The notes below the pieces were generated by a model. That model was not told the origin of the DNA. It ran no database searches and saw only the letters and a list, made by a program, of their open reading frames with translations. A DNA stretch of 64,000 bases from an uncultured Clostridia bacterium (GTDB lineage Bacteria > Bacillota > Clostridia > Oscillospirales > Acutalibacteraceae): contig CAKZZS010000079.1 of NCBI GenBank assembly GCA_937884975.1, positions 1 to 64,000 of the forward strand. The letters run 5' to 3'. The position numbers and the translations under genes were made by a program. Positions 48,249 to 56,411 of this stretch are shown one piece after another (position 1 is the stretch's first letter; each line of letters begins with the position of its first letter).

Positions 48249-48569
48249 ATGAAAAGAAAAAATAAATCCGTACTTAAAGCGGTTAAAGTCGCCCAGATAT
48301 TTGTCCTGTCCTTTGCGCTCTCCTCCTTCGCGTCCGTAAACGGTGAAAACAGCGCCGAACAAAAAACGGAAAAGCCGACGGCTTACTATACGCTTTCGGA
48401 ATACGACGGGCGCATTGCGGTTTTTGAAAACGGAAGCAGTAAGCCGATTGAGGTTTTTGACACCTATATTTCTTCCCTGCCCTACACGGAGCAAAATGAA
48501 ATAATAAACGGAATTACCGCCGAAAGCAAATCCGAGCTTCAAAAGCTTATTGAGGACTACACAAGTTAA
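48249..48569 (+). CDS. Protein with BofC C-terminal-like domain
   Basis: This is a 106-residue exported or membrane-tethered protein. A basic start and hydrophobic stretch (VAQIFVLSFALSSFASV) are followed by YYTLSEYDGRIAVFENGSSKPIEVFDTYISSLPYTEQNEIINGITAESKSELQKLIEDY-type sequence, which fits the BofC C-terminal family found in Clostridia. In Bacillus, BofC acts between the spore membranes to hold back SpoIVB and so sigma-K activation. The ATG at 48249 has GAGGTG 9 nt upstream; the GTG inside that site is rejected. It lies near sigE and sigK, though alone on its strand. Confidence 0.72.
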   Translation: MKRKNKSVLKAVKVAQIFVLSFALSSFASVNGENSAEQKTEKPTAYYTLSEYDGRIAVFENGSSKPIEVFDTYISSLPYTEQNEIINGITAESKSELQKLIEDYTS

Positions 48570-48570
48570 A

Positions 48571-51234
48571 TTATTTTATTGTTATTTCAGCCCTTTTAAC
48601 GCTTCCGTCAAGAGTTATTTCAATTTCGCCTCCGAAACGGGAAACAAAGCCGTTATATTCCTTTCCGTTTACAAAAACGGTATAATCCTTTCCCTCGTCA
48701 AGCGCGACCACGACGGAATACTTTTCGTTTTCACCGAAATATTCAAGCGAAGCGGAAAACTCGTCGTTTCTTTCCGAAAAACGGCTTTCCTTTACAAGAC
48801 AGTCAAAGCCGCAGTTAAACGTGCCCTTTTTAAAGTATGCAAAGCTCCACAGATTTATCGGAGCGGACAGTCCGCCGAAATTGTGGAACCAGCCTCCCCT
48901 GCCCGTTTTTATATTCACCATTTCAAAGGTGTAGTAGGAATATTCGCATTCCTTTTTCCAAGCTTCAAGCGCAGTTTTTGCGATTTTAAACGCAAAATCC
49001 GTTTCGCCCAGGTCAAGCATTGTTTTCCAGAAAAACCACTGGTGAGAGAACCAGACGTTTCCGTTCCAATAGCCGTTATCGGTGTAATATGAAGAGGTCA
49101 TATCAACCGCGCTTATACCGACCGGGCTGAAAATCTGTTCTTCGTTCATTAAATGAGCGAGGAGCTTTTCTTTTTGGTTTTTATCCACAGCGCCTGCAAT
49201 TAACGGATACATTCCGTCAATTGTCCTGTTGAGATTTTCGCCGTTTTCGGTTGTCAACCTCTCCTTAAACGAGCCGTCGGCGTTATGGATTACATAGGAA
49301 AAATATCCGCTTTTTTCATCCCACGAATAATCGTTAAGAGCCTTTGTCAGGCGTTTAATATCGCTTTCGTACTCCTTAATATCCTCGTCCTTTTTAAGTA
49401 ACGAAGCCATTATTTTAAGCAGCCTTGCGCTCCTTATAACCTGACAGGAGGAAATGACGGGCGCGGTTACTCCCTGAATATTTCTTTCGTACATTTCAAC
49501 CTGCGGCGGCAGGTCATCCATACCCGAGCAATTGTAAAAATAATCAAAGGTCGTTGTAAGTCCCGTTTTGAATTTTGACGTGGTGCTGTTTCTTATTTCA
49601 CCTGCAAGGAAGCGGTAAAAATGCCTTGCCTTTTCGTAATACGAAAGCGCAACGGATTTGTCGGAAATGCTGTTCATCATTTCAAAAAGCTCGTAAAGAT
49701 GAACCGGTACGGGTGAGCCGTGAAGCAGGAACGCAAAATCCGGGTTATTTTCGTCACAAAGGTATGTGTCGAGAATATATTTTGCATTTTCTTTATTAAG
49801 ATAAAGCATATCAAGGCCTATAAAGCCGCTGTCCCAGGTATAGAAGGAGTCCCAGCGTTTGCCAGGCGTGTGGTGGACGACAAAATCCCCCTGCTTATAA
49901 AGCGGATAAACCGTATTTGTAAGCATTGCCGAGGCTAAAAGCCTATTTGAAAACTCGTATTTTTTACCCTGTGAATTAAAGGAAAACTCCAACGCCTTTT
50001 TGCTTTTTTCAAGGTATATTTTTTCATATTCCCCGGGCGTCTTATATTCCGTTTCGCCAAAGGAAACAACCGCATATTCCGTTGCCAAGGAGTTTTCGTC
50101 AACAAAAATCGAATGGACAACGCAATTATGGTAATATCCCTCGTCCGAATGCTTCTGAGAAAACGAGCCCGAAAAGGTTTCAAGCATATTGTCAAAGCTT
50201 TCATCAGCCTGGGAAAGTCGGGAGGTCGGGCAATCCTCAAGACAGCCGCTGTCAATTTCCCTTATACGGGTATTTTTATTAAAGGTCCTTATTTTAAACG
50301 GCTTTTCAACGCCCTTATACAAAACGCTGCTCAAAAGTCCGTCTGAAAACGTTTCGTTTTTTATTATCGGTTTTCTTTCGTACTCTTTTCTTTCGGTTGA
50401 AACGCTTTCGCCCTTTTCCGTTACGGCGATAAAATCCAGTTCAATTCCGCCCGTGCCGAGTGAAACAAGCTCAATTGAGTCAGCCTTTTCAATTTCAAAA
50501 TACGCTATTTCAAATTTTTCCGAAGAGTTGAAAACAACCTTTTTGCCGTTTAGCAAAAATTCTGCATTTTCGCCGCCTGTCGTCCTGTAACGCACAGCCG
50601 CAACGGGTGAAGAAAAGGAATATTCGCTTTTTACGCAATACTTAACGCTGTCGCCCTTTGTTTCGCCAAAGGGCGGAAAGATCTTTAAACGGTATTGGTT
50701 TCTTGTATTGTCGCCGAGTCCGTTATGGCAGACGAATTCATCGCTTAACATTTCTCCCCTTTTAAGTCCGTCACAGGTCTGTTCGTTCCAGGGAGAGTTT
50801 TTTTCATAGTGATAGCTTTCATAGTCAACCGCATTTATAAAAACGCTTTTTTCGGGCAAAAGCGCCTCGGTTTTATAAACAAACGGATACTCAAGAGCCG
50901 AAAAATAATTGACAAGGCAGTTTTGCATTAGAGAGGAATTATTAACTATTTGAGTCCTTATAAGCGCGCTTTCATTGTCAAGAAGGCAAAAGGACACATC
51001 GGCGTAAACCTTGTCCTTCCACTCAAGGTCAACGCGGTATGACCAGAAATCAAGCTCGCCCGAAGCCGACCACGGATGCCAGCCAACGGGAAGCGTTACG
51101 TTCGGCATTCTCGTATCGGAATTGGACATTGCAGGCGAACAGATGAAATCAAACCTTGCTCCGCGGTCCTCGGCGCTTTCGGTTATCCTTGAAACGCCGA
51201 AATATTTTTTTGAGTAGGGTCCCCAAATGAACAT
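48571..51234 (-). CDS. GH63-like (MGH1-type) (alpha/alpha)6-barrel glycosidase
   Basis: The 887 residues start with a beta-rich N-terminal domain (to about 400) and a following (alpha/alpha)6 barrel with GKRWDSFYTWDSGFIGLDMLYLN and GYWNGNVWFSHQWFFWKTMLDLGE, the conserved parts of the GH63/GH37 clan and mannosylglycerate-hydrolase-like enzymes; the Asp in YTWDSGF and a C-terminal-half Glu usually catalyse. No signal peptide is present. It probably cleaves alpha-glucosides or related sugars. GGGGAG precedes the ATG. Confidence 0.75.
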   Translation of the reverse strand: MFIWGPYSKKYFGVSRITESAEDRGARFDFICSPAMSNSDTRMPNVTLPVGWHPWSASGELDFWSYRVDLEWKDKVYADVSFCLLDNESALIRTQIVNNSSLMQNCLVNYFSALEYPFVYKTEALLPEKSVFINAVDYESYHYEKNSPWNEQTCDGLKRGEMLSDEFVCHNGLGDNTRNQYRLKIFPPFGETKGDSVKYCVKSEYSFSSPVAAVRYRTTGGENAEFLLNGKKVVFNSSEKFEIAYFEIEKADSIELVSLGTGGIELDFIAVTEKGESVSTERKEYERKPIIKNETFSDGLLSSVLYKGVEKPFKIRTFNKNTRIREIDSGCLEDCPTSRLSQADESFDNMLETFSGSFSQKHSDEGYYHNCVVHSIFVDENSLATEYAVVSFGETEYKTPGEYEKIYLEKSKKALEFSFNSQGKKYEFSNRLLASAMLTNTVYPLYKQGDFVVHHTPGKRWDSFYTWDSGFIGLDMLYLNKENAKYILDTYLCDENNPDFAFLLHGSPVPVHLYELFEMMNSISDKSVALSYYEKARHFYRFLAGEIRNSTTSKFKTGLTTTFDYFYNCSGMDDLPPQVEMYERNIQGVTAPVISSCQVIRSARLLKIMASLLKKDEDIKEYESDIKRLTKALNDYSWDEKSGYFSYVIHNADGSFKERLTTENGENLNRTIDGMYPLIAGAVDKNQKEKLLAHLMNEEQIFSPVGISAVDMTSSYYTDNGYWNGNVWFSHQWFFWKTMLDLGETDFAFKIAKTALEAWKKECEYSYYTFEMVNIKTGRGGWFHNFGGLSAPINLWSFAYFKKGTFNCGFDCLVKESRFSERNDEFSASLEYFGENEKYSVVVALDEGKDYTVFVNGKEYNGFVSRFGGEIEITLDGSVKRAEITIK

Positions 51235-51311
51235 AATAATTCTCCCCTGAAAAAAATTGTACTTGCAAAAGTGTCAAAGCCGAAACATATATTGAAAACG
51301 GGGTGTTTTAT

Positions 51312-51995
51312 ATGTTTTCGGTAATTTCTTCAACTTTTATGAATATGCTTTTTGTTTTGCTTCATCTCTCAAACGAGCTGTCCTTTCCGAAGCCCTTGAG
51401 CCAGAAGCGTGAAAAAGAAGAGCTTGAAAAAATGAAAAACGGCGACAAAAACGCAAGAGAAACGCTTATTCTTCATAATCTTCGCCTGGTTTCACACATT
51501 ATCAAAAAGTATTACTCCTCCTCATCCGAGCAGGAGGACCTTATTTCCATAGGAACAATAGGTCTTATTAAAGGCATTGACTCGTTTAAAAGCGAAAAGG
51601 GCATAAAGCTTGCCACCTATGTTTCGCGCTGTATTGAAAACGAAATACTTATGTACTTAAGAAGCAAAAAGAAAACGAGTCTTGACGTGTCGCTGTCCGA
51701 GCCTATTGATACCGACAGCGAGGGCAACGAATTAACGCTCATAGACGTCATTTATGCGGACGACAACATTTTTGACGAAATTGACCTTAAAATCAAAAGC
51801 GAAAAGGTCAGAAAATTTGTTGAAAGTCTGCCCGATAAAAGAGAAAGATATATCATTATAAAGCGCTACGGTCTTGACTCAAAGGAGCCGAAAACGCAAA
51901 AGGAAATTGCAAAGCAGCTGGGCATTTCACGCTCGTACGTTTCAAGAATCGAAAAAAAGGCTCTTGAAAAGCTTCGGGATATGTTTGACGAATAA
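51312..51995 (+). CDS. sigK: Sporulation sigma factor K (pro-sigma-K), uninterrupted
   Basis: The 227 residues are an intact SigK: a hydrophobic pro-sequence (MFSVISSTFMNMLFVLLHL), region 2 (LRLVSHIIKKYYSSSSEQEDLISIGTIGLIKGIDSF; ATYVSRCIENEILMYLRS) and region 4 (LPDKRERYIIIKRYGL, TQKEIAKQLGISRSYVSRIEKKALEKL). It runs late mother-cell genes. No skin-type insertion splits it. The ATG at 51312 has GGGGTG 6 nt upstream; the GTG inside is rejected. CATATATT at about 51287 could be a sigma-E -10, with no clear -35. Confidence 0.95.
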   Translation: MFSVISSTFMNMLFVLLHLSNELSFPKPLSQKREKEELEKMKNGDKNARETLILHNLRLVSHIIKKYYSSSSEQEDLISIGTIGLIKGIDSFKSEKGIKLATYVSRCIENEILMYLRSKKKTSLDVSLSEPIDTDSEGNELTLIDVIYADDNIFDEIDLKIKSEKVRKFVESLPDKRERYIIIKRYGLDSKEPKTQKEIAKQLGISRSYVSRIEKKALEKLRDMFDE

Positions 51996-51999
51996 TTTT

Positions 52000-52581
52000 T
52001 CAGACGCCTGCAAAATGAAATACCGCGCCGACTGCCGCCGCAACGCCTATCCAGACAACGGGATGAACCTTTTTGAAAATCTGACTTAAAGCAAAAAGCG
52101 CAGCAAAAAGAATAATCGCCTTGAATATAAAAAGGTCGGCTATATTCCCCGTGCTTTTAAACAGGTCGATATTGAAAAGCGAAATGAGAAGCACGCCGAG
52201 TCCTGCGGTACAGATAAGTCCCATTGAAGCCGGGCGCAAGCCGTAAAAGGCGGATTTAACATATTTATTGTCCTTAAAGCTCTTTAAAAACAAAGCGACT
52301 ATGAGAATGATAATTACGGACGGCGTAACAAGTCCGAGCGTTGCAACAACGCTTCCCAAAACTCCGGCAGTCGTAAAGCCGACATAGGTCGCCATATTTA
52401 CGCCTATGGGACCCGGGGTTGACTCGGAAACGGCAAGCATATCGTAAAGCTGTTCAACGGTAAACCAGCCTGTTCTTCCTGCCATTTCCTTAAGAAACGG
52501 CAGCGTCGCAAGTCCGCCGCCAATTGAAAACAGACCGACCTTGAAAAATTCATAAAAAAGTCTTAACAGGAGGACTAACAT
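52000..52581 (-). CDS. Chromate transporter family protein, second half-unit
   Basis: The 193 residues form one CHR domain: LFYEFFKVGLFSIGGGLATLPFL, SESTPGPIGVNMATYVGF, and several transmembrane helices. It is paired with the preceding gene (7 nt overlap) as a two-gene short-chain ChrA system. Such transporters are proton-coupled exporters of chromate, though many natural substrates remain unknown. Convergent with sigK, 4 nt apart. Confidence 0.88.
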   Translation of the reverse strand: MLVLLLRLFYEFFKVGLFSIGGGLATLPFLKEMAGRTGWFTVEQLYDMLAVSESTPGPIGVNMATYVGFTTAGVLGSVVATLGLVTPSVIIILIVALFLKSFKDNKYVKSAFYGLRPASMGLICTAGLGVLLISLFNIDLFKSTGNIADLFIFKAIILFAALFALSQIFKKVHPVVWIGVAAAVGAVFHFAGV

Positions 52582-53120
52582 TTTTTACGCACCTCCAGAT
52601 TTTTCGCGATAATTCCGATTACGGCGGCTGATACGACAAAGATAATCGGAGAGATGTCGAATATAAACGAAAGAACGCTCACCGCAAGAAAAATCACGAA
52701 GGTAAGCGCGTCTACAACCGATTTTTTCCAAAGCTTTATTATTGCGTTGACGATTAACACCGTAACGCAGACGCGTATTCCCGCAAACGCATTTTTAACA
52801 ACGGGATAATCCGCAAAATTTGAAATAAACGCCGCTATGACGGTTATTATTATAACCGACGGAAAAACCACGCCGAGTGTTGCGGCAATTCCGCCCGATA
52901 TTCCCTTTTTCTTCTGTCCGATAAAGGTCGCCGTATTGACTGCGATTACGCCGGGAGTACACTGCCCTATCGCGTAGTAGTCGAGCACCTCTTCCTCTGT
53001 AGCCCATTTTTTCTTTTCAACTATTTCACGCTGAATGATAGGCAGCATTGCATAGCCGCCGCCGAAGGTCACGGCGCCGAGCTTGAAAAAGGTTATAAAC
53101 AGTTCAAAAAGCAGTTTCAT
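52575..53120 (-). CDS. Chromate transporter family protein, first half-unit
   Basis: The 181 residues form one CHR domain: ITFFKLGAVTFGGGYAMLPIIQREIVEKKKW and GQCTPGVIAVNTATFIGQKKKGISGG. The two half-units are homologous and are expected to insert as a heterodimer. Confidence 0.88.
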   Translation of the reverse strand: MKLLFELFITFFKLGAVTFGGGYAMLPIIQREIVEKKKWATEEEVLDYYAIGQCTPGVIAVNTATFIGQKKKGISGGIAATLGVVFPSVIIITVIAAFISNFADYPVVKNAFAGIRVCVTVLIVNAIIKLWKKSVVDALTFVIFLAVSVLSFIFDISPIIFVVSAAVIGIIAKNLEVRKKC

Positions 53121-53203
53121 ATCTTTTCCCTTGAAATAAAATAAACTATTTTAATATTTTATCAAATAATAACGGCTAATGCAATACAAACGGGCGATTT
53201 ATA

Positions 53204-53232
53204 TTGACATAAAACCCAAAAAAATATATAAT
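53204..53232 (+). promoter_or_regulatory. Consensus sigma-A promoter of the MATE gene
   Basis: TTGACA (53204-53209), exactly 17 nt, TATAAT (53227-53232). The leader is only about 35 nt, too short for a riboswitch. Confidence 0.85.
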
Positions 53233-53272
53233 TGTTCGCAGTTTTTAAAGAAGTGAAACCGGGAGAAAAGGA

Positions 53273-54640
53273 ATGGAAAAGACGAAAAACCCAATGGGTG
53301 AAAAAAGCATATCAAAGCTGCTTGTTTCACTCGCGCTGCCTGCGGTTATAGCGAATCTTGTAAACGCGCTTTACAATATTGTTGACCAGATTTTCATAGG
53401 TCATATTGTCGGTTACCTGGGAAACGCAGCGACAAATATCGCCTTTCCGCTGACTACCATCTGTCTTGCAATAGGTCTTATGACGGGTATCGGCACCGCG
53501 TCGGGCTACAACTTAAGTCTCGGCAGGGGCAACAAGGAGGACGCAAGAAAATTTGCAGGCACAGCCTTCTCGACCCTTCTCATAGCAGGCGTTATTATCT
53601 GCATTCTCGTAAGGATATTTTTAAAGCCGCTTATGCTCGCCTTCGGCGCAACGAACAACATTCTTGAATACGCTTTGAAATATTCTTCAATTACGTCCTT
53701 AGGCATTCCGTTTTTGCTTTTTTCCACCGGCTCAAACCCAATAGTCAGGGGTGACGGAAGCTCGACCTATTCAATGATTTCCATTGTTTCAGGCGGTATT
53801 CTCAACATTTTTCTTGACGCGCTGTTTATGTATAAATTCGGTATGGGAATTGCAGGCGCGGCTTGGGCAACGGTCATAAGCCAGACGGTTTCGGCTCTGC
53901 TTCTTGCAAGATATTTTCTCCATTTTAAAAACGTATCCTTCCGTCCGACGGATTTCATTCCGCATTTCGGTTATATGCTCAAATTCTGGAAGCTCGGCTT
54001 TTCATCCTTTGCTTTTCAGTCGTCAATGCTCATAATTCAGGTTACGCTCAACAACCTTCTTAAAAAGTACGGCGCCGCTTCAATTTACGGCAGTGACGTC
54101 ACAATTGCGGTAGCAGGAATATTACAGAAAATAAATATGATTTTCCTTGCGTTTGTAATAGGAATTGTTCAGGGCGCGCAGCCGATTTGTTCGTTTAACT
54201 ACGGAGCCGAAAAATTCAAAAGAGTCAGAAAGACAGTTAAGCTGTCGCTTATAGTTACAACTGTTGTTTCTGTCATTATGTTTATTGTAATGCAGCTTTT
54301 TCCGCGGCAAATTGTCGCCCTGTTCGGCTCGGGCAGTGAGGAATATTTTGACTTCGCCTCGTTTTACGCAAGAGGACTTTTCGCCTGCGTATTCTTAAAC
54401 GGCGTTCAGATTTTCTGTTCAACCTTCTTCCCTGCAATAGGAAAACCCGGAAAGGGAACGCTCATAGCTCTTGCAAAGCAGCTTGTAATTCTCTGGACGC
54501 TTCTGATGACGTTTTCCCATTTCTTCGGACTTAAGGGAATTGTTTACGCCGCTCCCGTAACGGACGCGCTGACGTTTTTACTTGCGACGGGCTTTCTTAT
54601 ATTCGAATTCAAAAATATGCCTAAAACGGACGAGCAGTAA
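53273..54640 (+). CDS. MATE family multidrug/cation efflux transporter
   Basis: The 455 residues have twelve transmembrane helices in two MatE halves. It begins NPMGEKSISKLLVSLALPAVIANLVNALYNIVDQIFIGHIVG, the classic first helix of the NorM/DinF-type MATE, and the second half carries GIVQGAQPICSFNYGAEKF. Na+ or H+ driven export of cationic compounds is the family role; substrates unknown. GGGAG and AAGGA sites precede the ATG. Single gene. Confidence 0.92.
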   Translation: MEKTKNPMGEKSISKLLVSLALPAVIANLVNALYNIVDQIFIGHIVGYLGNAATNIAFPLTTICLAIGLMTGIGTASGYNLSLGRGNKEDARKFAGTAFSTLLIAGVIICILVRIFLKPLMLAFGATNNILEYALKYSSITSLGIPFLLFSTGSNPIVRGDGSSTYSMISIVSGGILNIFLDALFMYKFGMGIAGAAWATVISQTVSALLLARYFLHFKNVSFRPTDFIPHFGYMLKFWKLGFSSFAFQSSMLIIQVTLNNLLKKYGAASIYGSDVTIAVAGILQKINMIFLAFVIGIVQGAQPICSFNYGAEKFKRVRKTVKLSLIVTTVVSVIMFIVMQLFPRQIVALFGSGSEEYFDFASFYARGLFACVFLNGVQIFCSTFFPAIGKPGKGTLIALAKQLVILWTLLMTFSHFFGLKGIVYAAPVTDALTFLLATGFLIFEFKNMPKTDEQ

Positions 54641-54651
54641 AGAAAAATACA

Positions 54652-54704
54652 AAAACCCACTCGCAAATGGCGTGTGGGATTTTTATTGTCCGAAATACCG
54701 GACA
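54652..54704 (+). terminator. Two consecutive terminator hairpins after the MATE gene
   Basis: CCCAC-CGC / GCG-GTGGG (54656-54678) followed by ATTTTT, then TGTCCG/CGGACA (54687-54704). Confidence 0.78.
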
Positions 54705-54729
54705 GTGAAATTTTTTCACATTTTTCCTA

Positions 54730-54778
54730 TTGACAAAAAAGAAAAATGTGATATATTTAATTACAGAACATTTGTTCG
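54730..54778 (+). promoter_or_regulatory. LexA-controlled promoter of the small SOS protein
   Basis: TTGACA (54730-54735), 16 nt, TATATT (54752-54757), then AGAACATTTGTTCG (54765-54778), which matches the Gram-positive LexA box CGAAC-N4-GTTCG at all but one position. The box covers the expected transcript start. Confidence 0.78.
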
Positions 54779-54805
54779 ATATTCGATGTATCGGAAGGAA
54801 TATTT

Positions 54806-55039
54806 ATGGATACTTTTGTTGATGTATTTCTGCGTCACGATAAATACGGAAATAAAATACCGATGTTTATCCGCTGGAACAACGGCACGCTTTACGTCAT
54901 AGACCGTCTTAAGGGCGTTTCACGCTCCGTTTCGGGAAGCGGAATGCAGGTGCTTAAATATGACGTTGTCATAGGCGGTCGGGAAACCTCGATTTTTGAG
55001 GACAGATATCTGAATAAGTGGTATGTTGAGGAAAAGTAG
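54806..55039 (+). CDS. Small SOS-regulated protein resembling DUF6504
   Basis: This 77-residue, soluble, beta-rich protein starts MDTFVDVFLRHDKYGNKIPMFIRWNNG and ends with the signature-like DVVIGGRETSIFEDRYLNKWYV. Proteins of this kind are often encoded beside DNA polymerase IV (dinB) or other SOS genes. The LexA box directly upstream supports DNA-damage induction. GGAAGGA precedes the ATG. It stands without a polymerase gene here. Domain identity is from pattern memory. Confidence 0.65.
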   Translation: MDTFVDVFLRHDKYGNKIPMFIRWNNGTLYVIDRLKGVSRSVSGSGMQVLKYDVVIGGRETSIFEDRYLNKWYVEEK

Positions 55040-55119
55040 GTCTTGATTAAAGCGCAAGGAATAATGTATAATTATTTCGGACGCTGTTAAAAGCAGAAAG
55101 AAATTAAGGACGTTTTTAA

Positions 55120-55692
55120 ATGATAAAAAATTTACTCAATATACGCGACGTTTCGGACAAGGAATATGAAAAATACTTTCTTCTTATGAACCCCGAAAAA
55201 CAGCAACGGGTTGAGCGTTTTCGCTTTGAGGACGGAAAGAAACGCACCGTTGCAGGAGAAATGCTGGCGCGTAAAATGATTTCGGGTCAGTGTAAAATAA
55301 ATGAGGAAAAAATTGTTTTCAAGACGGGCGAAAAGGGAAAGCCGTATACAAAAAGCGTTAATATTTATTTTAACATAAGCCACTCCGACGAGCTTGTATT
55401 ATGCGCGCTCAACGAAAATCCCATAGGCGTCGATATTGAAAAAATCCGCGATATAAACGAAATGGTAATAAGGCACACCTGTAACGCAGGGGAGCTTGAA
55501 TACGTCTATGAAAGCGGAATTTCAAGGGAAGAAAGTCTTAAAAGGTTTTTTGAAATATGGACCTACAAGGAAGCGTGCTTTAAATTCAGAGGCACGGGAA
55601 TTGAGGACTTTCAGGCGCTCGACTTTTTTAAATGTAAAAGGCAAAGGGAAAACGGCGTGATTAACGGTTACGTCTACTGTATAATTTATTAA
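55120..55692 (+). CDS. 4'-phosphopantetheinyl transferase, Sfp type
   Basis: The 190 residues have the two magnesium-binding motifs of the family, NPIGVDIEKIRD and FEIWTYKEACFKFRGTGI, plus the N-terminal GEMLARKMISG and FNISHSDELVLCAL. It transfers the phosphopantetheine arm of CoA onto carrier proteins. It is short for Sfp (usual 220-230). No NRPS or PKS cluster is in the window. AAGGA lies upstream of the ATG. Followed after 11 nt by the PPC-domain gene. Confidence 0.9.
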   Translation: MIKNLLNIRDVSDKEYEKYFLLMNPEKQQRVERFRFEDGKKRTVAGEMLARKMISGQCKINEEKIVFKTGEKGKPYTKSVNIYFNISHSDELVLCALNENPIGVDIEKIRDINEMVIRHTCNAGELEYVYESGISREESLKRFFEIWTYKEACFKFRGTGIEDFQALDFFKCKRQRENGVINGYVYCIIY

Positions 55693-55703
55693 AGGAGAAA
55701 AGA

Positions 55704-56123
55704 ATGCAATACAAAAGATTCGGCAACACGGTTGCCTTAAGGCTCGACAAGGACGAGGAAATACTCTCCTGTCTTATATCCGTTTCGGAAAAGGAAAACA
55801 TAAAAGCCGCTTCCTTTCGCGGAATAGGGGCAACGGATAATTTTACCGTCGGTATTTTCAGTCTTGAAAAGCAGACGTATGAAGGCTTCACCTTTACCGG
55901 GAACCACGAAATAACGGCTCTTGAGGGCAATATTTCTTTTGTCGAAAACAAGCCGTATATCCACGCTCATATAACCTGCGCGGGAGAAAACGCCGAAACG
56001 AAAGGCGGTCACCTGCTTGAAGGCGTGATTTCACTGACCTGTGAAATATTTATAACCGTTCTTGACGGTGAAATCGGAAGAAAATTTGACAACGAATTAA
56101 AAATCAACAGATTCGATTTTTAA
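55704..56123 (+). CDS. PPC/DUF296 domain protein
   Basis: This 139-residue single-domain member of the PPC (plants and prokaryotes conserved, AF0104-like) family has GIGATDNFTVGIF, NHEITALEGNISF, YIHAHITCAGENAETKGGHLLEGVI. In plants this domain accompanies AT-hooks; bacterial forms are stand-alone trimers of unknown role, with the His residues suggesting a metal. Strong AAAGGAG site. Probably cotranscribed with the Sfp gene. Confidence 0.87.
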   Translation: MQYKRFGNTVALRLDKDEEILSCLISVSEKENIKAASFRGIGATDNFTVGIFSLEKQTYEGFTFTGNHEITALEGNISFVENKPYIHAHITCAGENAETKGGHLLEGVISLTCEIFITVLDGEIGRKFDNELKINRFDF

Positions 56124-56308
56124 AATAAAAAAGGCTCGTAAGTGAAATCATCCGTTTCAATACGAGCCTTTCTTTTTCTGTTGTAGCGTTTTTTGTTTTC
56201 AACCACTCTTGTGACGGGTGAAACCTCTCCCCATCCCCTGCGGTTTTTTGAATTAAGCTCTTTTTGCTTTTTCTTCGAAAGCTTTTTGACGCTTGTAACT
56301 TTTTTCAT
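56120..56308 (-). CDS. Small basic protein of unknown function
   Basis: The 62 residues are very rich in Lys and Arg (KKLSKKKQKELNSKNRRGWGEVSPVTRVVENKKRYNRKRKAR). No domain is recognised. The ATG at 56308 has GAGGTG 6 nt upstream; the GTG inside that site is rejected. Its 3' end shares 4 nt with the convergent PPC gene and contains that gene's terminator hairpin. RNA or ribosome binding is conceivable from the charge only. Confidence 0.68.
   Translation of the reverse strand: MKKVTSVKKLSKKKQKELNSKNRRGWGEVSPVTRVVENKKRYNRKRKARIETDDFTYEPFLF
56130..56171 (+). terminator. Terminator embedded in the coding region of the opposite gene
   Basis: AAAGGCTCGTA / TACGAGCCTTT, extended by TGAAA/TTTCA, then CTTTTTC. 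It follows the PPC gene but lies within the last codons of the minus-strand small basic protein gene. Confidence 0.78.
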
Positions 56309-56373
56309 TTTCTTCACCTCTTAATTATTTTAACACATATTTTTTATTTTGTGTAGAGTTTTTAAAATATATG

Positions 56374-56382
56374 TGATACAAT
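56374..56382 (+). promoter_or_regulatory. Extended -10 promoter of thyA-folA
   Basis: TGA followed by TACAAT, 30 nt before thyA; the -35 is weak. Confidence 0.5.
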
Positions 56383-56411
56383 ATAACTATAACAAAAAGG
56401 GAGGTCATTTT

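Noticed and set aside
51240..51300. Skin-like interruption or recombinase near sigK
   Set aside because: sigK is one intact 227-codon frame and no recombinase or split half is visible.
53233..53272. Riboswitch for the MATE pump
   Set aside because: The consensus promoter leaves only about 35 nt of leader, too short for a known MATE-linked riboswitch.
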